Shown here piece after piece: positions 27,083 to 35,554 of a stretch of DNA of 64,000 bases. Location of the stretch: positions 1 through 64,000 of the forward strand of contig NZ_PVNE01000009.1 in the NCBI RefSeq assembly GCF_003001905.1, given 5' to 3'. The notes below the pieces were generated by a model that ran no database searches, was not told where the DNA came from, and saw nothing but the letters and a program-made list of their open reading frames with translations. This DNA comes from Planifilum fimeticola (GTDB lineage Bacteria > Bacillota > Bacilli > Thermoactinomycetales > DSM-44946). The position numbers and the translations under genes are program-made. Position 1 is the stretch's first letter, and each line of letters begins with the position of its first letter.

Positions 27083-29188
27083 ATGGAATTGCTGCTGAAC
27101 GGCATGTGGGAATATGCGGTGGGCGAGGGGGATTCGGAAGATGCGGCGTTCCCCCGGTGGGAGGGAACCATCCGGATCCCTTCCAATTGGGTGCAGGAAG
27201 GGCTTGAGAAGATTCACGGGCCGGTCTGGTTTCGGCGGGTTTTCCGGATTGACCGGTTGAATCCGGATCAACGCTACTTTTTGCAGTTCAAGGGCGTCGA
27301 TTATTTTCACGAGGTCTTCCTCAACGGAAAAAAGGTGGGCGAACACGAGGGGTACTTTCAATGTCATGAGTTTGATGTGACCGACGTGCTGAGGGAGGGC
27401 GAGAACGAGCTGGTTTCGAAGGTGATTTCCCCGCGGGAGGAACCGGGAACCGTATGGCCGGATCGCAAGCGGTTGATCAAGGGAGTGTTCAGCCACCACG
27501 ATGCCCGTCCCGGGGGCTGTTTTCCGGAAACCGGGCAGGATCAAACCACGGGAGGAATTTGGAACGACGTCCGCTTGTACTCGACACCGCCCGTCAAGCT
27601 GGAGCGATGCAAAATCACCCCGCATCTCAGGGAACGCGACGCCGTCGTCACGGTTGAAACCCGGTTTGCGGCGTTTCGGGAAGAGGCGGTAACGGTCCGC
27701 TTTCGCATTGAACCGGACAACTTCTCCTCCGACTCCGTCTACGAGCGGGTGATCACCCGGCACATGCCGCCCGGAGTTCACACCCTTTACACGGCGATCA
27801 CCATTGATGAACCCAAACTGTGGTGGACTTGGGATCAGGGGGATCCTTCCCTCTACCGTTTGGTGGTCTCCCATGAGGTGGATGGGCAGGAGACAAAGGA
27901 GGTGTTCCGCTTCGGCCTTCGCGAAGTTCGCCAGGACGGGGACGGGAAAGTATTTCTCAACAGCCGGGAGATATTTCTCCGGGGGACCAACTACATTCCG
28001 ACGCAGTGGCTGAGCCGGTGGACCGAGAAGGATTTCGCCCGGGATTTAAAGATGATGAGAGAGGCGCATATCAACGCGATCCGGGTTCACGCGCACGTTA
28101 CGAGGGAAGAATTTTACCGCGCGTGCGATGAACAGGGCTTTTTCGTCTGGCAGGATTTTGCCCTGCAATGGTCCTATGAGGAATCGGACGAATTTGTCGA
28201 AAGTGCCGTCTCCCAGATCAAGGACATGGTGAATCAATTGTACAACCATGCGTCCATCCTGCTCTGGTGTTGTCACAATGAGCCGTCCAGCAATGAGAAA
28301 TATCTGGATCCTCTCCTGGCCCATGCGGTGCGGGAGGAGGACGGAAAGCGCATCGTGAAGGAATCTTCGGGATACGCCGAGCACGTGTATCCCGGCTGGT
28401 ACGTCGGCGAGATGCGGGACTTTGTCACCTTGCCCGGCGCTCCCTTCGTGACGGAATTCGGTGCCCAGGCGTTGCCGTCGCATGAGACCATGAAATCCAT
28501 GATGGCCGAAAAGGATTTGTGGCCGCCCAATTGGGACGTCTGGGCCTACCACAATTTCCAGTACGATCAGATGTTTCACGTGGCGGGAGTCGAACTGGGA
28601 CACCGCCTGGAAGATTTCATCGAGAACAGCCAGCAATACCAGGCGGAGCTGCTGAAATTCGCGATCGAGCATTACCGGCGCCACAAGGGGAAAATCACGG
28701 GCTTGTTCCAATTCATGTTCGTGGATTGCTGGCCGGGCATCACCTGGTCGGTCGTCGACGTTCATCGGCGTCCCAAAAAGGGCTACGGGGCGATGCGTTT
28801 GGCATACGCTCCCCTTCTCGTCAGCATGGAAAGGGAAAGGACCCGAGTGCTTCCGGGGTTTGCCCTGTTTAAACGGATGGTGGCCGTCAATGATTATCCC
28901 CGTGAATTTTCCGATGTGTCCGTGGAGGTTCGTTTGGAAGACGAAGCGGGGCGGACAGTGATGGAACGGCGGAGCGACCGGACTTGGGATATCGGACCAA
29001 ACGGCGTCACCGTCCTGATCGACACCGGTCTGAAGCCGGAATGGAAGGTTCCCGAAGATCTGCCGCCGGGGGAGTACATCGTCGTCGCCTCGCTGGTTCA
29101 AGGAGAATGCGTTCTCACGTCCAACCGTGAATCCATCACCGTTTGTCCGCCGCCGAAAAAGCGAAAAGAGGATTTTCGGGTACATTGA
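27083..29188 (+). CDS. GH2-family glycosidase (beta-mannosidase / beta-glucuronidase-like)
   Basis: A 701-residue glycoside hydrolase family 2 protein. The N-terminal sugar-binding domain has FKGVDYFHEVFLNGKKVGEHEGYF; an Ig-like domain follows, and then the TIM barrel with FLRGTNYIPTQWLSR. The acid/base is E400 in LLWCCHNEPSS, and the nucleophile is E458 in FVTEFGAQALPS. No signal peptide is present. The ATG at 27083 follows GGAAAGGGG by six bases and matches the usual family start; the reading frame is open 46 codons further upstream but shows no homology there. The nearby GH92 and GH35 genes make a mannoside or galactoside substrate plausible. It ends at a terminator. Confidence 0.87.
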   Translation: MELLLNGMWEYAVGEGDSEDAAFPRWEGTIRIPSNWVQEGLEKIHGPVWFRRVFRIDRLNPDQRYFLQFKGVDYFHEVFLNGKKVGEHEGYFQCHEFDVTDVLREGENELVSKVISPREEPGTVWPDRKRLIKGVFSHHDARPGGCFPETGQDQTTGGIWNDVRLYSTPPVKLERCKITPHLRERDAVVTVETRFAAFREEAVTVRFRIEPDNFSSDSVYERVITRHMPPGVHTLYTAITIDEPKLWWTWDQGDPSLYRLVVSHEVDGQETKEVFRFGLREVRQDGDGKVFLNSREIFLRGTNYIPTQWLSRWTEKDFARDLKMMREAHINAIRVHAHVTREEFYRACDEQGFFVWQDFALQWSYEESDEFVESAVSQIKDMVNQLYNHASILLWCCHNEPSSNEKYLDPLLAHAVREEDGKRIVKESSGYAEHVYPGWYVGEMRDFVTLPGAPFVTEFGAQALPSHETMKSMMAEKDLWPPNWDVWAYHNFQYDQMFHVAGVELGHRLEDFIENSQQYQAELLKFAIEHYRRHKGKITGLFQFMFVDCWPGITWSVVDVHRRPKKGYGAMRLAYAPLLVSMERERTRVLPGFALFKRMVAVNDYPREFSDVSVEVRLEDEAGRTVMERRSDRTWDIGPNGVTVLIDTGLKPEWKVPEDLPPGEYIVVASLVQGECVLTSNRESITVCPPPKKRKEDFRVH

Positions 29189-29213
29189 AACGGCTTTGGA
29201 TACGATCTTCATT

Positions 29214-29245
29214 CAGCCGGGCAAGTTGTTGCCCCGGCTTTTTTG
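29214..29245 (+). terminator. Terminator of the glycan-use locus
   Basis: AGCCGGGCAA and TTGCCCCGGCT form a stem of about 10 bp with one bulged base around GTTG, followed by TTTTTTG. It lies 26 bases after the GH2 stop. Confidence 0.9.
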
Positions 29246-29255
29246 TTTCACGCGG

Positions 29256-29294
29256 TTGACAGCACAGTTCATAATGTATATATTGTATATGAAC
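29256..29294 (+). promoter_or_regulatory. Promoter and putative operator of the GntR/ABC operon
   Basis: TTGACA at 29256-29261 and TATATT at 29279-29284 have a 17-base spacer. Inverted repeats GTTCATA (29267-29273) and TATGAAC (29288-29294) bracket the -10, as expected for an autorepressing YtrA-type GntR regulator. Confidence 0.72.
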
Positions 29295-29335
29295 ACTTAG
29301 TTCAATATTATCACTTGCTCAAAGAAGGACGAGCC

Positions 29336-29710
29336 ATGAAGATCGTTCTGTCCAACACCAGCAAAGAGCCGATTTACGAACAGATTCAGCGGCAGATCAA
29401 AGAAAGCATCCTCCGGGGAGAATTGAAGGAGGGGGAACCCCTTCCCTCGATCCGCCAGCTGGCCAGGGACTTGCGCATCAGCGTGATCACCACCAAACGG
29501 GCCTACGACGAGCTGGAAAAGGAAGGCCTGATCACCTCGGTGGTGGGCAAGGGCTCCTTTGTGGCGGGGCACAACCGGTCCTTTCTCCGGGAGAAGCGGC
29601 TGAAGTGGATCGAAGAGCGATTGACCGAGATTGTGTCGGAAAGCAAAGCGCTGGATATCTCCCTAGAGGAGCTGAAGGAGATGCTGACCCTCTTGTACGA
29701 GGAGCGATGA
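29336..29710 (+). CDS. GntR-family regulator, YtrA type
   Basis: A 124-residue repressor. The winged helix covers residues 1-75, with PIYEQIQRQIKESILRGEL and LPSIRQLARDLRISVITTKRAY. The short helical C-terminal tail, without a ligand domain, defines the YtrA subfamily. The ATG follows AGAAGGACG. YtrA regulators normally control the ABC transporter genes beside them, and here an ATPase and a permease follow directly. Many YtrA systems respond to cell-envelope stress; that link is family knowledge rather than something visible here. Confidence 0.9.
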   Translation: MKIVLSNTSKEPIYEQIQRQIKESILRGELKEGEPLPSIRQLARDLRISVITTKRAYDELEKEGLITSVVGKGSFVAGHNRSFLREKRLKWIEERLTEIVSESKALDISLEELKEMLTLLYEER

Positions 29711-29730
29711 TCGGATAAGGAGGAGAGATC

Positions 29731-30615
29731 ATGGAAGAGGTCGCCGTATTGGACCAGGTGAGCAAAGCTTTTCCGGGCTTTCGGCTCGGTCCCTTGTCGT
29801 TCACCCTCCAAAAGGGATATATTCACGGCTTTATCGGAGCGAACGGGGCGGGGAAAACGACGACGATCAAACTGATGATGAACCTGATCCGCCCGGATGC
29901 CGGCCAAATCAGACTGTTCGGCCTCGATCACCGGGCGCACGAGAAGGAGATCAAGGAGCGCATCGGCTTTGTTTACGCGGACGATCACTTTTACGATGAA
30001 CTGACCGTCGATCAGATCAAGCGGATCACCGCCTCCCTGTATCGGTGGTGGGATGAGGAGGCGTTTCAGGGGTACCTGAAGCGGTTTTCCCTTCCTCCCC
30101 ACAAAAAGATCAAGCATCTGTCCAGGGGAATGAAGATGAAATTGTCCATCGCCCTGGCCCTTTCCCATCACGCGGAACTGATCATCATGGATGAGCCGAC
30201 ATCCGGCCTCGACCCGGTGGTTCGCCATGAAATCCTGGAGCTGATGGCGGAACTGATTCAGGACGGGGAGAAAACGATCTTTTTCTCCACCCACATCACG
30301 TCGGATTTGGAGAGCATTGCCGATTACATCACCTTCATCCACGACGGCCGCCTGCGCTTCAGCCTGACCAAGGAGGAAATACCGGATCGCTACCAGGTGG
30401 TCAAGGGAGGGACGGAGCTTTTGGATGTGGATAAGCGGAAGCTGTTTCTGGGCCTGCGGGAGACGCCCTACGGCTTTGAGGGGCTGACGGATGACCCGAA
30501 GGGGGCCCGGGCGGCGTTCCGGGACAAAGCTTTGTATGAAGCTCCTTCGTTGGAGGAGATCATGGTTTACACCATCAAAGGAGATGCCCGAAACGCGCGA
30601 GGTGATGTCCGGTGA
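29731..30615 (+). CDS. ABC transporter ATP-binding protein (YtrB-like)
   Basis: A 294-residue ATPase with Walker A GANGAGKTTTIKLMM, signature LSRGMKMKLSIALAL and Walker B LIIMDEPTSGLDP, followed by FFSTHITSDLESIAD. The RBS is AAGGAGGAG. It is the ATPase partner of the ABC-2 permease that follows, with a GTGA overlap. The FVYADDHFYDELTV Q-loop region and the modest C-terminal extension resemble YtrB and BcrA-like exporters. Function in export or envelope stress is an inference. Confidence 0.9.
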   Translation: MEEVAVLDQVSKAFPGFRLGPLSFTLQKGYIHGFIGANGAGKTTTIKLMMNLIRPDAGQIRLFGLDHRAHEKEIKERIGFVYADDHFYDELTVDQIKRITASLYRWWDEEAFQGYLKRFSLPPHKKIKHLSRGMKMKLSIALALSHHAELIIMDEPTSGLDPVVRHEILELMAELIQDGEKTIFFSTHITSDLESIADYITFIHDGRLRFSLTKEEIPDRYQVVKGGTELLDVDKRKLFLGLRETPYGFEGLTDDPKGARAAFRDKALYEAPSLEEIMVYTIKGDARNARGDVR

Positions 30616-31238
30616 AAAGCCTGCTTTACAAAGATTTTCTTGCCCTGCGCACCTTTTTGTTATTTTTTCTCGCGTCGGTGATTTTTCTGTTACTGATCGG
30701 GTTTATCAAAATCAACGAGCTGTTGCCGGCGGCCGCAATTGTCGCGATGACTATCCCGTTTCAATTGATTTCGGTGGAAGAAAAAAACAACAGCCACATC
30801 TTTGTAAACAGTCTTCCCGTCGACCGAAACGCGGTGGTTGGGGCCAAATACCTCTTCACGCTCCTCGTGAGCACCCTTTTGATCGGCGCGGCGAAGATGG
30901 TGAATGTATTTTTTTCGCTCCCGTCCGAAAGAGATTTTTGGGATCTGCTGATCGCCTTTGTGGGAATCTGGGGTTTCACGGCGGTTTTTTACCCGCTGTA
31001 TTATTGGTTGGGTCCCGTCTTTGTCAAGATCGGCCTGTTTGTCACTTTTATCGTCGCCTTCGGTGTTGCGCCGATGTTGTACAATATGGGGGTCAAAAAC
31101 AACTTCTGGGGCCTCCTGGAGGTGTTTGAATCGTACCCCTCCCTTTTCTGGGTCATCGTTTTGCTCGCCTTTACCGGAATCATGCTTTTCCTCTCCCTGC
31201 TCCTGTCGTCTTGGCTCTACCGGCGGAAGGATTTTTGA
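30612..31238 (+). CDS. ABC-2 transporter permease
   Basis: A 208-residue membrane protein with five or six hydrophobic helices. The first is around FLLFFLASVIFLLLIGF, and the last is followed by the basic end YRRKDF. It contains ISVEEKNNSHIFVNSLPVDR, a soluble loop typical of this permease group (the ABC-2 type seen beside YtrA regulators). The GTG start overlaps the ATPase stop (GTGA). It forms the membrane part of the GntR-controlled exporter. Confidence 0.85.
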   Translation: MKSLLYKDFLALRTFLLFFLASVIFLLLIGFIKINELLPAAAIVAMTIPFQLISVEEKNNSHIFVNSLPVDRNAVVGAKYLFTLLVSTLLIGAAKMVNVFFSLPSERDFWDLLIAFVGIWGFTAVFYPLYYWLGPVFVKIGLFVTFIVAFGVAPMLYNMGVKNNFWGLLEVFESYPSLFWVIVLLAFTGIMLFLSLLLSSWLYRRKDF

Positions 31239-31519
31239 ACCATGATTGGCCACGCCGGCTTCTCCGTGGGGTGCGTTCTTTAAGAGGCGCCTTGATCTGC
31301 TTGCATCGCATGCCTCCTTATACGTCAGAAAGTGGTTGCATGAAAGCGATCGCCCCCATATCTTTACGATGTTTGGTCCGATCATTCGGTCCGGATGCTT
31401 CGAAGGGAGAAGAGCCTGGACAGGTCTGAAGCCGTTGGGGATTTGAGACGCATAAGATTTGGATACACTTGGATGTGAAACGGTCTTTCCGCTATATCAG
31501 GTGAAAAGGATTGTTTATC

Positions 31520-32491
31520 ATGCTTTCATCCGGGTTCAAGTTTGGGATATATCCGCTCAGTGTTGCCGGTACGCCCACCGGTTTAGCTGTCGGTCCCCAG
31601 GACGATTATGAGCAAATCCAGCGGGCATTAAAGCGCCTTCAGGGAAAATCCGAATTGTTGCCCAGAATGTACCTCGTTTATACGGGGCCCGCCGATTCGG
31701 AGGACAAACTGTTATCGATCGTGGAGAAATATGTTCGCCTGGGATTAATGGGAGATTTGACAGTCGGCTCTTTGGCACCGCACATCGAGATGAATCATTG
31801 GCTCGGGCTTATTCGGAAAATCATCAGACGGTACGGTTCCCACATCGATTCACTGCAAATTACGAACGAACCCAACTTAAGCTTTATGGACGGAGCGAAT
31901 CCGAACATCCTGCAATTGTTGGTGCGGGGAGTGATTACGGCAAAAGAGGAATCGCAAGCTGCGAATGTTCAACTGAATATCGGATTTGGATCTGTACCCG
32001 ACGGCCCGGCGGCGGTTCCGAATTTCTGGGAAAACCTCGCCGAACTCGGTGGGAAAGATTTTGTCGACTCCGTAGATTATGTTGGACATAATTTTTATGT
32101 GGATGTGTTTGAACCGCCCCTCCCCTTGGAAAAAATCCCCTCTTCCGTAGAACACCTTTTGCGTAGGTTTCGGGAAGTGAATCTCAGGACAGCCGGTATC
32201 CCCGATTCCGTTCCCATACGCATTACGGAAAACGGATGGCCGACCGGCCAAAACCCCCTCACGGGCAAAAACAGGTCTTACGAGCATCAATCTGAAGTTT
32301 TGGAGGCGGTCATACGGACCGTTTATAAACTCCGCCAGGAGCTCAATATCACTCATTATGAGCTTTTCGGCCTCAGGGATGCCGACAGTTCCAAAGATGA
32401 CCTCTTTCATCAATTTGGCATCATGCGGGATGATTATACTCCGAAACCTGCTTTTTACACCTTTCAACGTTTGATTCGGGAATTAGGGTGA
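31520..32491 (+). CDS. Clan-A (TIM-barrel) glycoside hydrolase-like protein
   Basis: A 323-residue cytoplasmic-looking protein. SLQITNEPNLSF carries a likely acid/base at E117, and IRITENGWPTG a likely nucleophile at E237, the layout of clan GH-A glycosidases such as GH39 or GH5-like enzymes. FGLRDADS and the FHQFGIMRDDYTPKPAFYTFQRL ending are typical of the barrel's last strands. No signal peptide is seen. The ATG at 31520 is preferred to a TTG at 31511, which has no room for an RBS. Base composition is visibly more AT-rich than in neighbouring genes, and it stands alone, so horizontal acquisition is possible. The exact family is not assigned. Confidence 0.65.
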   Translation: MLSSGFKFGIYPLSVAGTPTGLAVGPQDDYEQIQRALKRLQGKSELLPRMYLVYTGPADSEDKLLSIVEKYVRLGLMGDLTVGSLAPHIEMNHWLGLIRKIIRRYGSHIDSLQITNEPNLSFMDGANPNILQLLVRGVITAKEESQAANVQLNIGFGSVPDGPAAVPNFWENLAELGGKDFVDSVDYVGHNFYVDVFEPPLPLEKIPSSVEHLLRRFREVNLRTAGIPDSVPIRITENGWPTGQNPLTGKNRSYEHQSEVLEAVIRTVYKLRQELNITHYELFGLRDADSSKDDLFHQFGIMRDDYTPKPAFYTFQRLIRELG

Positions 32492-32593
32492 TCCCTGAGT
32501 GAAGAAAAGCCTCCGTGCGAAGGATCTGAAAAATGGATGAGTACGTATCCTAAACGGGGGAAAGGCCCCTGCGAACCAACTCTTCCATCATGA

Positions 32594-32773
32594 TTTATCG
32601 ATTGTGCGCGGAGGGGCGTGGCGGACCGCTACCGGGATCTGGGCATCGCCGCCAGGAGCATTACGCACAATCTCGGCGAAGGGTATGTTCCGTATTTCTT
32701 TGAAGTTTACGGGTTGAAGAGGGTGGATCGGCGGAAAGTGGAGTTTTTTCAGCTGATGGATGAGTTTTTCTGA
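32594..32773 (+). pseudogene. C-terminal remnant of an APH(3')-type aminoglycoside phosphotransferase
   Basis: A frame of 59 codons opens directly after a stop at 32591-32593. It begins FIDCARRGVADRYRDLGIAA and ends KVEFFQLMDEFF followed by TGA. This is the ending of aminoglycoside 3'-phosphotransferases, where FIDCGRxGVADRYxDIA precedes RSI and the protein finishes with LLDELF. The N-terminal 200 or so residues, with the nucleotide site and catalytic loop, are absent, and no start or RBS exists. The gene is a dead fragment. It lies 1.8 kb from an AAC(3)-like gene. Confidence 0.75.
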
Positions 32774-32956
32774 TGCAGGAGAACGTCCTTCGGACTGTTG
32801 CATCCGTCAATGGCGATCGATGATCCGTCAGAGGAGAGAACCGTTTTCGTCAGGGGTTCGCGCCCCTTCGGGCCGGTCAAAACCAAGCGGCCGGCATGGT
32901 TCGCCGTTTCACCCGACGAGATGCCCGTCAACCATAGAGGATCGATTAAATAAAAT

Positions 32957-33007
32957 GAGCCGTTGACCACCGCTTTTTGTCGGCTGAAAGCGACAGGTCA
33001 ACGGCTC
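32957..33007. repeat. Inverted repeat with 12-bp perfect arms
   Basis: GAGCCGTTGACC at 32957-32968 is complementary to GGTCAACGGCTC at 32996-33007. The loop carries a further CGCTTT/AAAGCG pairing. It lies between two decayed genes and may be an old bidirectional terminator. No T-tract directly follows. The 32774-32956 stretch has no recognisable gene. Confidence 0.6.
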
Positions 33008-33024
33008 CTGTTTGCTCCCACCAA

Positions 33025-33345
33025 TTATCCCTTCAGCACAAACCGGTTCCCGTCCGGGTCCTCAAATTGAACGAAGGTGCCCCACGCCATCTATTTGGGT
33101 TCGCGCTTCATATGTACTCCGGCCAAACATCATGGAGAGCTTCAGATCCTCCCGGTCGGGCATCATCCATTTCGGATACAACACCAGTAGGGTTTGAACG
33201 TTTTCCGGACGGATCCATCTTCCCTTGGGTCCCAACTGTTGATCGCGGTAATTGAAGTGCCGCATCCTGATCCTCCACAAAAATGGCCGCCGCTCGATAT
33301 GTTTTGCATTTCCGGTTTCCACCTTTCCCTTTTCTCTTTCCTTTC
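33025..33345 (-). pseudogene. VOC (glyoxalase-like) protein gene, multiply frameshifted
   Basis: Minus-strand fragments in different frames line up in the order of a VOC-superfamily protein: AAIFVEDQDAAL, then a YRDQQLG piece, then MMPDREDL, EALHDVWPEYI and finally QFEDPDGNRFVLKG with a TAA at 33027-33025. No single frame links them, so at least three frameshifts or small deletions have occurred. The family comprises small metal-dependent dioxygenase, glyoxalase and antibiotic-binding proteins. It sits in a decay zone next to the APH remnant. Confidence 0.7.
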
Positions 33346-33504
33346 TGCACTAACCCACGGGATCCCCTCATCTTGTACAAAAACGGCATCTCCGTTGTCG
33401 GAAAGTTTTCATTCATAATCCATTGTTGAAACTGCCGCGGGGTTTCTTGAGAGGGAAAGGGATGTAAAATGAAAGTAAATTGTCGCTTTTCGGGAGGGCT
33501 GCAG

Positions 33505-34407
33505 ATGCGCATCGCGATCACGGGTTCGACGGGGCTGGTGGGGACGCGGCTGACGGAGTTCTTCCGGGAGGAGGGACATCAGGTGCTCCGCCTTGTCCGG
33601 AAAACCGGTCAAGGCGGCCGGGAAACCGCCTATTGGCAGCCGGAGACGGGGGAGATCGAGGCCGAAGCGCTGGAAGGCACGGAGGTCCTCGTTCATCTCG
33701 CTGGAAAGAGCATCAACGGACGGTGGACGAAGAGGCGAAAGGAGGAGATTCTTCTCAGCCGGACAAAGGGGACCCGGCTGATCGCCGAGACACTGGCCGC
33801 TTTGAAGCGTCCGCCCAAGGTGTTTCTTTCCGCCTCGGGGATCGGCATGACCCACGAAGATGTCCGGGAGGTGGATGAATCGAATTCCCTCGGGTCCGGC
33901 TTCTTGTCCGACGTGATCAAGGAATGGGAGAAGTCGACGAGGCCGGCGGAGGAGGCGGGCATTCGGGTTGTGCATTTGCGCTTCGGGTTGGTGCTAAGCC
34001 CCCGCGGAGGGGCATTGAAGCAGATGCTCCCGGCCTTCAAACTGGGGCTGGGCGGTCGCCTCGGTCACGGGCGGCAGGGGGTGAGCTGGGTGGCCTTGGA
34101 GGAGATTCCCCGTATCGTCCGTTTTCTGATCGATCGGGAAGAGGTGTCGGGCCCGGTCAACATCGTATCCCCCAACCCGGTGTCCAACGCCGAGTTCATC
34201 CGGGCCCTCGGAGAAGCGCTCAGGCGTCCCGCTCTGATCCCCATGCCGGCCTTCGCCCTGAAGCTGATGTTCGGGGAGGTGGGGGAGGAATTGCTCCTGA
34301 AGGGCAACCGGGCGATCCCGAAAAAATTGCTGGATGCGGGCTATACGTTCCGGTATCCCGATCTGGAGCCGGCACTGCGGGAGATGCTGAGGGGGAAAGC
34401 CGGCTGA
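33505..34407 (+). CDS. TIGR01777-family NAD(P)-binding epimerase/SDR protein
   Basis: A 300-residue extended short-chain-dehydrogenase-like protein. The dinucleotide-binding loop is ITGSTGLVGTRLTEFF at residues 5-20. LVHLAGKSINGRWTKRRKEEIL and FLSASGIG follow, and the C terminus has the GEELLLKGNRAIPKKLLDAGY motif that defines the TIGR01777 family (YfhF-like, sometimes called cell-division-inhibitor homologues). The ATG at 33505 lies behind CGGGAGGGCTGCAG. Its substrate is unknown. It stands alone with no obvious partner gene. Confidence 0.88.
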   Translation: MRIAITGSTGLVGTRLTEFFREEGHQVLRLVRKTGQGGRETAYWQPETGEIEAEALEGTEVLVHLAGKSINGRWTKRRKEEILLSRTKGTRLIAETLAALKRPPKVFLSASGIGMTHEDVREVDESNSLGSGFLSDVIKEWEKSTRPAEEAGIRVVHLRFGLVLSPRGGALKQMLPAFKLGLGGRLGHGRQGVSWVALEEIPRIVRFLIDREEVSGPVNIVSPNPVSNAEFIRALGEALRRPALIPMPAFALKLMFGEVGEELLLKGNRAIPKKLLDAGYTFRYPDLEPALREMLRGKAG

Positions 34408-34527
34408 GGAGGACGAACTTTTTGAGAGGAAGAATGGCGTTGACATGACAACTTCTGTTTTTCCTGACCTTAAGAAGTTCATGGAGACGGAATGCCGCAA
34501 TGCATTTGAAGGATTGAAATAGCCGCA

Positions 34528-35403
34528 ATGGAGTTCCCGATTCGCAACAAATGCCCTGGACAAGGGATGAAAGGGTTGATTCCGTTGAATCAAGCAATAT
34601 CCATCCAAAGCATGAAAGGCCCCCACACCGTAGACAGTTTGGCAGCGGATTTCCGCCGGCTGGGGCTGGAGGAGGGGATGACGGTTATCGTCCATTCTTC
34701 CCTCCGCTCTCTGGGGTTTGTGTGCGGCGGGCCGGTGGCAGTGGTTCAGGCATTGATGAGGGTCATCACCGAGGAAGGAACGCTTGTCATGCCCGCCTTT
34801 TCCGCTGATTATTCCGATCCGTCCCGCTGGGAAAACCCGCCGGTGCCGGAGAGCTGGTGGCCGGTGATCCGTGAAGCGATGCCTGCCTACGACCCGGTAT
34901 ATACCCCGACCTGGAAAATGGGGAAGATTGTCGAGGTGTTCCGGACCATGCCGGGAGTGAAGCGGAGCCGCCATCCCAGCTTCTCTTTCGCCGCCTGGGG
35001 ACGGGAGGCAGAGGCCATTGTCGAGGACCATTCCCTCGATTTTCCCCTGGGCGAGCAGTCCCCGCTGGCGCGGATTTATGAGCGGGCGGGTTGGGTTTTG
35101 TTGATCGGTGTCGGTTATGACAACAACACCTCCTTTCATCTGGCGGAGCACCGTCTGGGAACCCGGCCGTCTCATTTGGAGGGAGCGCCCATGATTCTGG
35201 AGGGGAAGCGGCAGTGGGTGACATTTCGGGATATTTCTTTGATGACGGAACAGTTCGAAGAGATGGGCAAAGATTTTGAAAGGACGGGAAAGGTTCGGTT
35301 GTTCCGGATCGGTCCCGGTGAGGTGCGCCTGTTCCCCCAGCGGGCGGCGGTGGACTTCGCTCTGGAGTGGTTTCGGAAGCGCGAAGAAAGAAGTGAACGT
35401 TAA
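34528..35403 (+). CDS. AAC(3)-family aminoglycoside N-acetyltransferase-like protein
   Basis: A 291-residue protein of the antibiotic acetyltransferase family (AAC(3), YokD, FrbF). Typical parts are GMTVIVHSSLRSLGFVCGG, EGTLVMPAF, the FRTMPGVKRSRHPSFSFAAWG stretch and LIGVGYDNNTSFHLAE with the conserved histidine and acidic residues. Members acetylate the 3-amino group of aminoglycosides or other acceptors with acetyl-CoA. The start is uncertain: ATGs at 34528, 34567 and 34612 are all in frame and none has a strong RBS; the homology begins near HTVDSLAADFRRLG, so 34612 may be nearer the truth. Intrinsic resistance or a metabolic role cannot be told apart. Confidence 0.82.
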   Translation: MEFPIRNKCPGQGMKGLIPLNQAISIQSMKGPHTVDSLAADFRRLGLEEGMTVIVHSSLRSLGFVCGGPVAVVQALMRVITEEGTLVMPAFSADYSDPSRWENPPVPESWWPVIREAMPAYDPVYTPTWKMGKIVEVFRTMPGVKRSRHPSFSFAAWGREAEAIVEDHSLDFPLGEQSPLARIYERAGWVLLIGVGYDNNTSFHLAEHRLGTRPSHLEGAPMILEGKRQWVTFRDISLMTEQFEEMGKDFERTGKVRLFRIGPGEVRLFPQRAAVDFALEWFRKREERSER

Positions 35404-35554
35404 AACGGTCCGGAGCGGGGGACGGTCCGGATCCGACCATCGTTGGGCACAGGGAAAATCCGCCCGGATCAACCTCCGAACCAAGAAGGGGGAGGAGTTC
35501 GGAAAGTTCTGTAGAAAATGCTGTTATTACCCCTCAAGAAAGAGAGGCTTCGCC

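Noticed and set aside
32749-32970. Minus-strand frame of 73 codons between the APH and VOC remnants
   Set aside because: No family is recognisable, there is no RBS, and it overlaps the APH remnant end and the inverted repeat.
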